Below are positions 33,449 to 42,481 of a stretch of 64,000 bases of DNA, in pieces. The position numbers were made by a program, and so were the translations under genes. The notes under the pieces are model-generated. The model ran no database searches. It was not told the DNA's origin and worked only from the letters and a program-made list of their open reading frames with translations. Source of the DNA: CAVUCH01 sp963739995 (lineage in GTDB: Bacteria; Acidobacteriota; Vicinamibacteria; Vicinamibacterales; JAENWD01); the NCBI GenBank assembly GCA_963739995.1, contig CAVUCH010000003.1, positions 1 to 64,000 of the forward strand, in the 5' to 3' direction. Positions within the stretch are counted from its first letter, which is position 1; every line of letters begins with the position of its first letter.

Positions 33449-34309
33449 TTGAGCATCGCGACCCCCTTGACCGTTCCGGCGCAGCGTTACAGCGTCGTCA
33501 ACTGGATTACCTGCATCGTCATGGTGCTGTTCCACGTCGGCGCGGTTGCCGCGCTGTTTCATTTCTCGTGGACGCTGCTTTTCGTCTCGGTCGCGGTCTA
33601 CTGGATCGCGGTCGGGTTCGGCATCAGCCTGGGCTACCACCGGCTGCACACGCACCGGTCCTACCAGGTGCCCAAGTGGCTCGACTACTTCTTCGCCGTG
33701 TGCGGGACGCTCACCCTCGAGGGCGGGCCGATTTTCTGGGTGGCGACGCACCGCATCCACCACCAGCATTCCGATACCGACGCCGACCCGCACACGCCGA
33801 AGCACGGCGGATTCTGGGCGCACATGGGTTGGATCCTGTTCGGAGAAGGCCACCATAACAAGACGGACGTCCTCGCGAAATACGCGCCCGACCTCGCCGC
33901 CGACCCCTTCTATCGCGTGCTCAACACGTATCACTGGGTGCCGCTGACTGTGCTTGGCCTCATGGCGCTCGCGATCGGTGGATGGCCGGCCGTGTACTGG
34001 GTCGTGTTCCTCCGCGTAGTCGTGGGCCTGCACGCGACGTGGCTCGTCAACTCCGCGACGCACATGTGGGGCTCGCGCCGGTTCGACATCAAAGACGACT
34101 CGAAGAACAGCTGGTGGGTGGCGCTCATCACCTTTGGCGAGGGCTGGCACAACAACCATCACGCGCACCCGACCTCCGCTCGCCACGGCCTGACCTGGTA
34201 CGAGCTCGACGTGTCGTGGATCACCATCCGGATGATGCGCGCGATCGGACTCGCCAAGCGGGTCCGGGTCGCGACCGCGGACGGGTACGTGCGGAAGGAA
34301 GCGGCGTAG
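33449..34309 (+). CDS. Membrane fatty-acid (acyl-CoA) desaturase
   Basis: A 286-residue integral-membrane diiron desaturase, probably delta-9 type, which introduces a double bond into acyl chains to adjust membrane fluidity. The three histidine boxes are intact: HRLHTH, HRIHHQH and HNNHHAH, plus the conserved NSATHMWG. Helices lie around WITCIVMVLFHVGAVAALFH, LLFVSVAVYWIAVGFGISLG and VYWVVFLRVVVGL. I take the TTG at 33449 as start because GAGGAG lies 6-7 nt upstream; an in-frame TTG at 33422 has no such site. A GGCTCC repeat follows its stop. Confidence 0.92.
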   Translation: MSIATPLTVPAQRYSVVNWITCIVMVLFHVGAVAALFHFSWTLLFVSVAVYWIAVGFGISLGYHRLHTHRSYQVPKWLDYFFAVCGTLTLEGGPIFWVATHRIHHQHSDTDADPHTPKHGGFWAHMGWILFGEGHHNKTDVLAKYAPDLAADPFYRVLNTYHWVPLTVLGLMALAIGGWPAVYWVVFLRVVVGLHATWLVNSATHMWGSRRFDIKDDSKNSWWVALITFGEGWHNNHHAHPTSARHGLTWYELDVSWITIRMMRAIGLAKRVRVATADGYVRKEAA

Positions 34310-34320
34310 GAGGCCGCGCC

Positions 34321-34430
34321 CTCAGGCTCCAGGCTCCAGGCTCCGAGGCCTGTCAGCTCCGGTTCACGGCCAGTGGCCTGAGCCTTAGCGAGCCAGACCG
34401 GCCCGGAGCCTGGAGCCTGCAGCCTGTCGC
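34321..34430. repeat. GGCTCC inverted repeat, full element
   Basis: Arms caggctccaggctccaggct and cccggagcctggagcctgca around a core with GAGGCCTGTCAGCTCCGG. It separates the desaturase from the histidine kinase and ends just before the kinase's -10-like TATCCT. Confidence 0.85.
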
Positions 34431-34436
34431 CTGCAC

Positions 34437-34442
34437 TATCCT
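34437..34442 (+). promoter_or_regulatory. Putative -10 box TATCCT of the histidine kinase gene
   Basis: TATCCT, then 6 nt, then the GTG start at 34449; no ribosome site. Confidence 0.4.
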
Positions 34443-34448
34443 TCCCTT

Positions 34449-35354
34449 GTGCCGACATCGGGCCGCAAGAAGATCGCCGCCTTCATCGTCCTCGGCAGCT
34501 GTCTCGTCGCCCTCGCGGTAGCGCTCAATATCGGGTGGGTCCTCCTCAACTGGCGCGAGGGGCTGCTGCTGGTTCTCGGCATCATCTTCTTCCTCGTAAT
34601 CATCAGCGGGCTCGTGCTCAACACCATCTTTCTCGTGCGCGAGGTCCGGCGCAACGAGCAGCACGATACGTTCATCAACGCGGTCACCCACGAACTCAAG
34701 ACGCCGCTGGCGTCGATCCGGCTGTACCTGGAAACGCTCCAGCGGCGCGACCTCGATCCCGAGAAGCGGCAGGAGTTCTATCGCATCATGCACGAGGACA
34801 GCGATCGCCTGCAGCGACTCGTCGAGCAGGTCCTGCACTCGGCCCGCACGCCGCGGCAGGGGCTGGTCCACCGGATGCCAGTCGACATGCGGCAGCTCCT
34901 CGGGGAGATCCTGGACCTCGCACGGTCACGGCACCACCTGACGGACGATGCCATCGAGTACCGCGACGCGCTGCCGGACGGCGCACCCGCCACCGTGCTC
35001 GGAGACCCGGAGGAGCTGAAGGTGGCGATGTCCAACCTGATCGACAACGCCATCAAGTACTCCGGCCCGGAGGTCCACGTCGCGCTGGAGCTGGCGTCAG
35101 CAGATTCGAAGCGGCTGGCGATACGCGTGCGCGACACGGGAGTCGGCATCTCGTCTCCCGAGTTGAAGCGCATCTTCCGCCGCTTCTATCGCATCCCCGG
35201 AATCGCCACGACGCGCGTCAAAGGGACCGGACTCGGCCTGTACATCGTCCGCTCCGTCGCACGCAAACACGGTGGACGGGTGGTGGCCGAGAGCGGAGGC
35301 CCGGGCCAGGGCAGCACGTTCACGCTCTCGCTCCCGATGGCGCCTGACGTATGA
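34449..35354 (+). CDS. Two-component sensor histidine kinase
   Basis: 301 residues. Two transmembrane helices (AAFIVLGSCLVALAVALNIG and LLLVLGIIFFLVIISGLVL) with only a short loop between, so it probably senses a signal in or at the membrane, not through a large periplasmic domain. The kinase core is complete: H-box NAVTHELKTPLASIR, N-box NLIDNAIKYS, G1 RDTGVGIS, F-box IFRRFYRI and G2 GTGLGLYIV. GTG start close to a -10-like box. It overlaps the response regulator start by 4 nt, so the two are translated together. Confidence 0.93.
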   Translation: MPTSGRKKIAAFIVLGSCLVALAVALNIGWVLLNWREGLLLVLGIIFFLVIISGLVLNTIFLVREVRRNEQHDTFINAVTHELKTPLASIRLYLETLQRRDLDPEKRQEFYRIMHEDSDRLQRLVEQVLHSARTPRQGLVHRMPVDMRQLLGEILDLARSRHHLTDDAIEYRDALPDGAPATVLGDPEELKVAMSNLIDNAIKYSGPEVHVALELASADSKRLAIRVRDTGVGISSPELKRIFRRFYRIPGIATTRVKGTGLGLYIVRSVARKHGGRVVAESGGPGQGSTFTLSLPMAPDV

Positions 35355-36076
35355 GCCGAATCCTGATCGTCGAAGACGAACGGCACCTGGCCGAGGGGCT
35401 GCGGTTCAACCTCGAGGCCGAAAGTCATCTGGCCGAGGTGGTGGAGACAGGCGAGGCCGCGCTCACCCGCCTTGCGGAGGAGCCGGCGATCGAGGCCGTC
35501 GTCCTCGACGTCATGCTGCCGGGAATCGACGGCTTCGCGGTGGCGACCGAGCTGCGCAAGCGCGGCCAGTTCGTCCCGGTGCTGATGCTCACCGCGCGAG
35601 GTGCGCCGCAGGACGTGCTGCGGGGGTTCGCCGCCGGCGCGGACGACTACCTGCCGAAACCGTTCGACCTCGACATCCTCATCGCACGAGTCCACGGATT
35701 GCTGCGCCGCGCCGAGTGGGTGCGGATGGCATCGCCCCTGCCGCTCGCGGAGGGCGCCCCTGCCCTGGCCGACGTCTACACCTTCGCCAACCGCACGATC
35801 GACTTCGAGCGTCTGGAGGTGCACCACGGCGACGCGCGCCTGCAGCTCACGGTGATGGAGGCGAAGCTCCTCAAATACCTGATTCAGCACGAGGACCGCA
35901 TCGTCTCGCGCAAGTCCATCCTCGAAGACGTCTGGGCGGTTCACGAAGACACCGACACCCGCGCGATTGACAACTTCATCGTGCGGCTGCGGCGCTATCT
36001 GGAGGATGACCCGACATCGCCGCGTCACGTGCTCACCGTGCGCGGTATCGGGTACCGGTTCGTCAGGGGCGGTTAA
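35351..36076 (+). CDS. OmpR/PhoB-family response regulator
   Basis: 241 residues. Receiver domain with the acidic pair ED (8-10), phospho-acceptor Asp53 in VVLDVMLPG, Thr in MLTARG and Lys in LPKPF. The C-terminal winged helix (LQLTVMEAKLLKYLIQHEDR, VSRKSILEDVWAV, NFIVRLRRYLEDDP, TVRGIGYRFV) binds DNA. It is the partner of the upstream kinase; targets cannot be told from this window. Confidence 0.94.
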   Translation: MSRILIVEDERHLAEGLRFNLEAESHLAEVVETGEAALTRLAEEPAIEAVVLDVMLPGIDGFAVATELRKRGQFVPVLMLTARGAPQDVLRGFAAGADDYLPKPFDLDILIARVHGLLRRAEWVRMASPLPLAEGAPALADVYTFANRTIDFERLEVHHGDARLQLTVMEAKLLKYLIQHEDRIVSRKSILEDVWAVHEDTDTRAIDNFIVRLRRYLEDDPTSPRHVLTVRGIGYRFVRGG

Positions 36077-36116
36077 TGGCCGTTTTTGGTGGGATCAATT
36101 TGCGGACTGGAAATCA

Positions 36117-36126
36117 TATATCATAT
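36117..36126. promoter_or_regulatory. Operator-like TATATCATAT upstream of the GntR gene
   Basis: TATATCATAT within a longer AT-rich stretch (36111-36128), in a GC-rich region. The same ten bases occur on the other strand upstream of the TonB receptor gene (38814-38823), suggesting one regulator for both. Confidence 0.5.
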
Positions 36127-36193
36127 TGAATCTCGTGCTGGCCAGTCGCACCCATGCCTTTCCGCGGAAAGGGTCCCGCTATGTCGTCGCTCG

Positions 36194-36877
36194 ATGCCGC
36201 CGCGAGGCGCGCCGCACCGGACCAAGCAGGCGTTCGTCTATCGCACGCTGCACGACGCGATCTCCACCTGCGAGATCAGGCCCGGCGAGCGGCTGATCAT
36301 CGACGATCTGGCCCGCCGGCTGCAGGTGAGCGCCATCCCGGTGCGTGAAGCCCTGCAGGTGCTGCAATCGGAAGGACTGGTCATCACGGTACCTCACGTC
36401 GGCGCGACAGTGGCTCCGGTGTCCCGCGACTCCATTGTCGACGTCTTCACCGTGCTCGAGGGACTCGAGAGCGTGGCCTGCCGCGCCGCCGCGGAACGGG
36501 CAACCTCCGAGGACGTGGAAGGCCTCGGCAGCCTGGTCGAGCGGATGGATCGGGTCGTGGCGGCCGGCAATTTCGAGGGCTGGCCGGAGCTGAACGCGGA
36601 GTTCCACCTGCGCATCAGCGCGATGACGGGCCTCCCGATGCTGCAGGAGATGACCGCGCGCGTGCTCGACCGGTGGAACCGCGTGCGCCGCTTCTTCTTC
36701 GCCGACGTGCTGCTGCTCCGAGTGGTGAAGGCGCAGGAGGAGCACCGCCTCATGATCGATGCCTTCCGCCACCGCAATGTCGAGCGGCTCGTCACGCTCG
36801 TCCGGCAGCACAACCAGAGCGCGCTGGTGGCCTACATGAACCACCTGGAGTCGCTCACCCCCGCGGCGAATACCTGA
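36194..36877 (+). CDS. GntR-family (FadR/FCD-type) transcription regulator
   Basis: About 227 residues. The N-terminal winged helix-turn-helix (TKQAFVYRTLHDAISTCEIR, then PGERLIIDDLARRLQVSAIP, VREALQVLQSEGLV) is typical of GntR. The C-terminal FCD effector domain has the helices with metal-binding residues (NAEFHLRISAMTG, AQEEHRLMIDAF, RHRNVERLVTLVRQH). It probably controls the neighbouring TonB receptor/CRTAC1 genes through the shared AT-rich palindrome, and itself. The start at 36194 is a choice by domain fit; it has no clear ribosome site, and an in-frame frame extension upstream to 36086 is not conserved-looking. Confidence 0.85.
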   Translation: MPPRGAPHRTKQAFVYRTLHDAISTCEIRPGERLIIDDLARRLQVSAIPVREALQVLQSEGLVITVPHVGATVAPVSRDSIVDVFTVLEGLESVACRAAAERATSEDVEGLGSLVERMDRVVAAGNFEGWPELNAEFHLRISAMTGLPMLQEMTARVLDRWNRVRRFFFADVLLLRVVKAQEEHRLMIDAFRHRNVERLVTLVRQHNQSALVAYMNHLESLTPAANT

Positions 36878-36880
36878 TCA

Positions 36881-38809
36881 TCACCCGGCAGGATGTGCCC
36901 GGCGCTCGCGCGCGCCCGTAGCGCCGCCAGACGGCCCGTCCACCCGCACCCCTGCGCCCTGCGTCACCACGACGATTCGATTCGCCGGACCGCCCGGATA
37001 CCGCTCCACCTCGCCCGTCGGCCACCGCACCTCGATTCGCCCATACGCGGCATCGCCGCCCAGCCCGAAATGCATGCGGGGATCGTTCTGCGACAGGTAA
37101 CTCGCGCCGCCGTGCACCTCGCCGGAGAGCCGTCGATCGCCGACGAAGACGCGCGCCCGAGCACCGATCGCATCGCGGTTCGCCCGCGTGCCCACCGCAC
37201 GCACGAGCAGCCAGTTGGTGCGCGCGCCGTTGTTCTTGAGCAGGGTGGGACGCGCATCGACGTTGTTCACGACCACCTCGAGTGAGCCGTCGTTGTCGAG
37301 ATCGCCGGCCGCGGAACCGCGCGACGACCAGGACTCCCGGATACCGGGGCCGCTTGCGCCGGTGATGTCCTTGAAGCGTCCTCCGCCCACGTTCCAGTAG
37401 AGGAGCCGAGGCTGCGCGTACTGCAGCCCCGGCAGTTGCGCGGCATCCGGGTACACGTGCCCGTTCACCATCAGGATCTCCCGGCGGCCATCGTGATCCA
37501 CGTCCATCAGGTGAACGCCCCAGCCGACGTACTGCATGTATCCGCCGAGCCCGGACTGGAACACGCGATCCTCGAAGGTGCCGTCGCCACGATTCCGATA
37601 GACGTTCGGCACATCGTCACTGAAGTTCGTCTTCACGATGTCGATGTGGCCGTCCTCCTCGAGATCCGCCATGGCCACTCCCATTCCCCCCTGCTCCTGC
37701 CCGTCGTCGTTCAGCGCCACACCGGCGAGCAGTCCGTTCTCCTCGAACGTGCCGTCGCGCTGGTTCATGTAAAGCAGGCTCGGCGTCGAATCGCACGCGA
37801 CGTACAGGTCAGGATAGCCATCGTCGTCGACGTCGGCCGCCATTACGGTGAACGCATAGCAACCGCTGGTCTTTCCGATGCCGCTCGTGCTGGATACGTC
37901 GGCGAACGTGCCGTCTGGCTTGTTCCGGAACAGCCGGTTGCGCGCGAACGGCAACCCTCGCGGCCCGCACATCACCGGCCTACCCTTCCACTGGCAGTAG
38001 CCGCTGCTGCCCGGCTCGGGCACCCGGGTCCGATCAAACTCGAGATAGGACGTCACCGCGAGATCCAGCCGGCCGTCGCGGTCGTAGTCAACGAACGTGC
38101 AGCCCGTGTCCCACCGCGTCGAGGCGGTGAGGCCCGCTGCGCCCGTCACGTCACTGAACCTGCCTCCGCCCAGGTTCCGGTACAGGGTGCTCTGACCGTA
38201 ATAGGTCACCACGAGATCGGTGGCGCCGTCGTTGTCGTAGTCGCCCGCGCACACGCCCTGAGCCCAGCCGACATGCCGCAGCCCGGCGGGCTCGGTCACA
38301 TCCTCGAACCGGAGATCGCCGAGATTTCGATAGAGCCGACTCGTGGATCCTGCGCCGGCGCCGCCACCATCGAGCGTGGTCCCATTGGCGAGGAACACGT
38401 CCATCAACCCGTCGCCGTCCGCGTCGAAAATGGCCACCCCGCTGCCGGTAGCCTCGATGATGAACTTCTTGCGAGCGGCGTCACCCGAGACGTGACGGCC
38501 CGTGAGCCCCGCAGACTCGGCGACGTCGCGGAAGTCCACTGCAATCGGTGGCAGGTCCGTCTCAATGGTCCTGACCGGTCGCGGCGTCCTCGTGGTGCGA
38601 CCCATTCCCTGGAATGCATCGAGGGCCGCTCCGACGGACACGGCCGTCAACACACAGACCAGCACCAGACCTATTGGGGGCGGCCACCGACGACTGCTCG
38701 ATGAACGAACTGCTCCACAGCCCGGAGAGGGGCTCCCATGGAGCCCGCGAGCCCATCTCGCACGGAATACGCAGGAACAGGCCTGTAGTTTCTGGTTGAC
38801 AGACCGCAT
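36881..38809 (-). CDS. CRTAC1-family secreted FG-GAP/ASPIC (UnbV) protein
   Basis: About 642 residues. A hydrophobic export segment (IGLVLVCVLTAVSVGAAL) precedes integrin-like FG-GAP repeats with calcium-binding loops: FDADGDGLMDVFLANG, GDYDNDGATDLVVTYYG, VDYDRDGRLDLAVTSY, ADVDDDGYPDLYVACD, MDVDHDGRREILMVNG. The end (RANRDAIGARARVFVGDRRL, then VRWPTGEVERY) is the ASPIC/UnbV domain. Such proteins accompany TonB receptors and TPR proteins in Acidobacteriota and Planctomycetes; the function is not known. The start is unclear: ATG 38809 overlaps the palindromic promoter of the opposite strand and there is no ribosome site, and no other in-frame start precedes the export segment. Confidence 0.85.
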   Translation of the reverse strand: MRSVNQKLQACSCVFRARWARGLHGSPSPGCGAVRSSSSRRWPPPIGLVLVCVLTAVSVGAALDAFQGMGRTTRTPRPVRTIETDLPPIAVDFRDVAESAGLTGRHVSGDAARKKFIIEATGSGVAIFDADGDGLMDVFLANGTTLDGGGAGAGSTSRLYRNLGDLRFEDVTEPAGLRHVGWAQGVCAGDYDNDGATDLVVTYYGQSTLYRNLGGGRFSDVTGAAGLTASTRWDTGCTFVDYDRDGRLDLAVTSYLEFDRTRVPEPGSSGYCQWKGRPVMCGPRGLPFARNRLFRNKPDGTFADVSSTSGIGKTSGCYAFTVMAADVDDDGYPDLYVACDSTPSLLYMNQRDGTFEENGLLAGVALNDDGQEQGGMGVAMADLEEDGHIDIVKTNFSDDVPNVYRNRGDGTFEDRVFQSGLGGYMQYVGWGVHLMDVDHDGRREILMVNGHVYPDAAQLPGLQYAQPRLLYWNVGGGRFKDITGASGPGIRESWSSRGSAAGDLDNDGSLEVVVNNVDARPTLLKNNGARTNWLLVRAVGTRANRDAIGARARVFVGDRRLSGEVHGGASYLSQNDPRMHFGLGGDAAYGRIEVRWPTGEVERYPGGPANRIVVVTQGAGVRVDGPSGGATGARERRAHPAG

Positions 38810-38828
38810 TTTATATATGATATACAAC
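38796..38828 (+). promoter_or_regulatory. Promoter with overlapping palindromic operator for the Oar-like receptor gene
   Basis: TTGACA (38796-38801), 16 nt, TGATAT (38818-38823). The -10 lies in the palindrome TATATGATATA, extended by TT on the left and CAA on the right. It shares TATATCATAT with the spacer before the GntR gene. Confidence 0.65.
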
Positions 38829-39075
38829 ACCCGTTTCCTAGCGACTCCAACAGCCTGACGCCAACAGGCAGTCCGGGGGAGCACAATGCCGGGTCGCACG
38901 CGACGGCAGTTTCGATTCGTAGAGGCGCACACGGGCCGCGTCCAGCCTGACCGGTTTGCGCTCGAACTGCCGCTCACGATTCTTGCTGCTCACGATTCTC
39001 CGCTGGCGCGCAGCGTCGCCTGCTGCACGACCCCTCACTCGTTCCTGCTTTCGCACACCTTTGGGGAGAGACACC

Positions 39076-42000
39076 ATGACGAACCGAAAGGCATGGGCTG
39101 CCGCAGGCATGCTCGCGCTGTTGTTGGCGCTCGGGCCGTCGCCCGCGGCGGCGCAGTTTGCCAGCGCCATCGAAGGCACCGTCACCGATAGCAGCGGCGC
39201 GATTCTGCCGGGCGTGACCGTCACCATCCTCAACGAGGAGACCGGCACCACGCAAACGGTGCAGACCACCGGAGCCGGATACTACCGGTTTCCAGCCCTC
39301 CCTGCGGCCGTGTACACGGTCCGGTTCACGCTGGAACGATTTCAGACCAACGTGCAGGAGCACGTTCGCGTTCCCGCGGCCGAGACCAAGACGCTGAACA
39401 CCACGCTGCAGATCGGGTCTGCCGCCGAGGAAGTGATCGTGCGGGCCGAGGCGCCGCTCGTGGAAACTGCCCAGGGGCGTGTCTCAGGCCTCATCGAGCA
39501 GACGCAGGTGGAGAACCTGCCCCTCATGGGCCGCAACTTCTTCAGCCTCGTCGTGCTGACGCCAGGCGTGATCGGCCGCGCCACCGGCGGAGGACAAGCG
39601 TACGCGCAATCGAACTCGGACCTGTACAACAACGAGTTCGGCGTCAACATGAACGCCAACGGCGCGCGTACCGAATCCAACAACTTCCTGATCGATTCCT
39701 CCACGGTCAGCTCGAGCCAGCGGAGCGGCGTCGTCAACATCAATCCCAACAGCGAGAGCGTTCAGGAAGTGCGGGTCGCGGTGAACAACTTCTCCGCGGA
39801 GTACGGCCGCAACGGCTCGGTGCTCGTCAACGTGATCACGAAGAGCGGATCGAACGCGCTCAACGGCAGTCTCGGCACCTACTACACCAACAATACGATG
39901 CAGGCGAAGAACTATTTCCAGAAGCAGGCGACCGGGTTCAGCCATCCCGACTTCGGGCGGACCGAATTCTCGTGGGGCGCCGGCGGTCCGATCAAGCGCG
40001 ATCGGACGTTCTTCTTCACATCGGGCGACGTCCTCCGATCCGACGTCGCGGTGAGCGGCGCCCGCACGATCCTGACTCCCGACTTCATCCGATTCATGGA
40101 AACGGCGCGCCCGAACAACGTGTCGACGTACATCGCGAAGGGCTTTCCGGCGTCCTTTGCCCCCGACCGCAACGTCCGCACGGCGGGCCAGCACCTCGGC
40201 GCGGCCTGCAGCGGCGGTCAGCTCATCGACTCGCCCATCGGCCAGGTGCCGTGCAACTTGCCGGTCAGCGGCGAAGGCACCTGGAACGAGACGTCGCCCC
40301 GCAACGGGTTTCAGTGGACCGCGCGCATCGACCACACGATCCGCGAAGGCAAGGATCGCATCTACGGTGCCTTCAACCGCACGACGACCGACAAAGTGGG
40401 CTTCGGCACCCCGGAGGTCTATCCGGGCTTCACGGCTGCCTCGCCGACCAGCAGCATGCACTTCAATACGAACTGGACGCGCATCCTGTCGCCCACCACC
40501 GTCAACGAGACATCGTTCTCGTGGGTGCGGCCCTGGGGCGAACTGCTCAACCCGAATCCGGAGATTCCCGGCGTCTCGGTGACCGGCATCGTCGGCTATC
40601 AGGTCGGCTGGGGACCGAACGAGTTCGTCCAGAACAGTTTCGAATGGCGCGACGTCCTCACGATGACGCGAGGCGCACACACCCTCAAGCTGGGGGGCGG
40701 CTACACGCGGGAGCACGCCGACAACGAGGCGTCGCGGGTGTTCAACCGGCCGACCTACGCGTTCAACAGCGTGTTCGATTTCGCCGCCGACCGGCCGACC
40801 AGCCAGAGCCAGATCGCCATCGATCCGCGCACGGGCGAGCCGATCTCGGAGATCATCCGGTTCCACCGAACGCAATCGGTGTCGGCGTTCGTACAGAACG
40901 ACTGGAAGGTCAGGCCCAACCTGTCGCTCAACGCTGGGCTGCGCTACGAAGGTTTCCTGAACATCTTCGATGCCGCGGGCGACATGTCAAACATCCAGTT
41001 GGGCGCAGGCGACGACCTGCAGTCGCAACTCGCCACCGCTCAGATGGTCGAGCGCAAGTATTACCTCGAAGGAGGCCTGTTGAGCGGCGGCATGCACACG
41101 CTCGCGCCACGCGCCAGCTTCGCCTGGGATCCGACGCACAAGGGGACGATGTCCATCAGAGGCGGCATCGGGCGTTCCTACGAGCGCATGTCAAACCAGA
41201 TCTGGGACGGCGAGTACACGAACCTGCCGGCGTTCGCCACGCTCACCTCCACCATCTTCGATCCGGTGACGCCCGTCTTCGGGCTCGGACGCAACGTTCA
41301 GGTTCCCTACGACTATCCGAGACCCTCCGGGTTGACAGCCGGTCTCAATCAATACGGCGGCCTGCAGAACGGCCGCGGCGACGTAGTCGTCGTCGACTCC
41401 GGCATCAAGCCGATGTACCTGGACAACTGGTTCCTCGGCGTGCAGCGATCGCTTGCCCATCAGATCGTCGTCGAAGGGGACTACATCGGGTCGCGCGGGC
41501 GGAACGCCTACTTCAAGTGGAACATCAACCGCTTCAACGGCGACCTGTTCGACGGGGCGCTCGATCGCATCCTGCCGGGGTTTGCCGGGGTCAACTACAC
41601 GGACTCGACGGACCGGAGCTCCTTCCACGGCGGCACGGTATCGGCCAAGGTGATACGGACCGACATCAATTTCGGCGGGTCGTACACGTTTGGCAAAGCG
41701 ATCGATTTCTCGAGCACGTTTTCTCCGCCGCAGCGGCCGGACGCGTACGGGCCACCGGACCAGGACAAGGGGCGCGCCGATTTCGACGTCCCTCACAAGG
41801 TGTCGCTCTGGGCGACGTGGATGATTCCGGGACCCGGATCCGGAATCGCTAAGGCGTTGCTCAGCGGATGGCAGGCATCGGGGGTGATGATCGCCCAGAG
41901 CGGCACGCCGTTCACGGTCATCTGCGAAGGGCGCGCGTTCAGCCCCATCCGAGATAGCAACGGCCGCATCGTCGGCAACAGCGGGTGCGACTACAACGCC

Positions 42001-42381
42001 GACGGGGCGGGCAACGATCGGCCGAACGTGCCCGCCTTCGGGTCCTCGCTCTCGGGGCTGAGCAATGACGATTTCCTGAGCGGCATCTTCACGGCCGCGG
42101 ACTTCCCGACGCCCGCTCCGGGCGTGCAGGGAACGCTCGGGCGGAATACATTCCGCGGCCCAGAGTACTTCAACGTCGACTTCTCGATCGCGCGCACGAT
42201 CAGGATCCCGGCTGTTCGGGGCCGGAACAGCCAGGTGCAGGTGCGTCTCGAGACCTTCAACCTCTTCAACACGACCAACCTCGATCTGCCGCAGCGGAAC
42301 TTGACGAGCCCGCAGTTTGGCCGATCCACGTCGGCACTCCCGGGCCGGATCGTTCAGATCGGAGGGCGCGTCATCTTCTGA
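39076..42381 (+). CDS. TonB-dependent receptor, Oar-like
   Basis: A 1101-residue outer-membrane protein. Signal peptide (AGMLALLLALGPSPAAAQ), carboxypeptidase regulatory-like domain (SAIEGTVTDSSGAILPGVTV, YRFPALPAAVYTVRF), a plug (VENLPLMGRNFFSLVVLTPG, SVQEVRVAVNNFSAEYGRNG, VLVNVITKSGSNALNGSLGT) and a large barrel ending in GRIVQIGGRVIF. This is the Oar/OmpA-related group that is greatly expanded in Acidobacteriota and is believed to import polymers or large ligands. ATG at 39076 follows GGGGAGAG. The gene is preceded by the promoter/palindrome and followed closely by the TPR genes. Confidence 0.93.
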   Translation: MTNRKAWAAAGMLALLLALGPSPAAAQFASAIEGTVTDSSGAILPGVTVTILNEETGTTQTVQTTGAGYYRFPALPAAVYTVRFTLERFQTNVQEHVRVPAAETKTLNTTLQIGSAAEEVIVRAEAPLVETAQGRVSGLIEQTQVENLPLMGRNFFSLVVLTPGVIGRATGGGQAYAQSNSDLYNNEFGVNMNANGARTESNNFLIDSSTVSSSQRSGVVNINPNSESVQEVRVAVNNFSAEYGRNGSVLVNVITKSGSNALNGSLGTYYTNNTMQAKNYFQKQATGFSHPDFGRTEFSWGAGGPIKRDRTFFFTSGDVLRSDVAVSGARTILTPDFIRFMETARPNNVSTYIAKGFPASFAPDRNVRTAGQHLGAACSGGQLIDSPIGQVPCNLPVSGEGTWNETSPRNGFQWTARIDHTIREGKDRIYGAFNRTTTDKVGFGTPEVYPGFTAASPTSSMHFNTNWTRILSPTTVNETSFSWVRPWGELLNPNPEIPGVSVTGIVGYQVGWGPNEFVQNSFEWRDVLTMTRGAHTLKLGGGYTREHADNEASRVFNRPTYAFNSVFDFAADRPTSQSQIAIDPRTGEPISEIIRFHRTQSVSAFVQNDWKVRPNLSLNAGLRYEGFLNIFDAAGDMSNIQLGAGDDLQSQLATAQMVERKYYLEGGLLSGGMHTLAPRASFAWDPTHKGTMSIRGGIGRSYERMSNQIWDGEYTNLPAFATLTSTIFDPVTPVFGLGRNVQVPYDYPRPSGLTAGLNQYGGLQNGRGDVVVVDSGIKPMYLDNWFLGVQRSLAHQIVVEGDYIGSRGRNAYFKWNINRFNGDLFDGALDRILPGFAGVNYTDSTDRSSFHGGTVSAKVIRTDINFGGSYTFGKAIDFSSTFSPPQRPDAYGPPDQDKGRADFDVPHKVSLWATWMIPGPGSGIAKALLSGWQASGVMIAQSGTPFTVICEGRAFSPIRDSNGRIVGNSGCDYNADGAGNDRPNVPAFGSSLSGLSNDDFLSGIFTAADFPTPAPGVQGTLGRNTFRGPEYFNVDFSIARTIRIPAVRGRNSQVQVRLETFNLFNTTNLDLPQRNLTSPQFGRSTSALPGRIVQIGGRVIF

Positions 42382-42481
42382 CCGGCCGTTGGCACGCCGG
42401 GCGGGAGGGTCCAGACTTCGCGGATCCGCGCGCCCGGGTTTCGCGCCCGCGGACCTCAGGCGCTGGATCGGCCCTGACCAC

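Noticed and set aside
36181..36348. Alternative start of the GntR protein at ATG 36181 with GGAAAGG upstream
   Set aside because: It is in another frame and would need a frameshift to reach the winged-helix domain; possible but not supported by more than the ribosome site.
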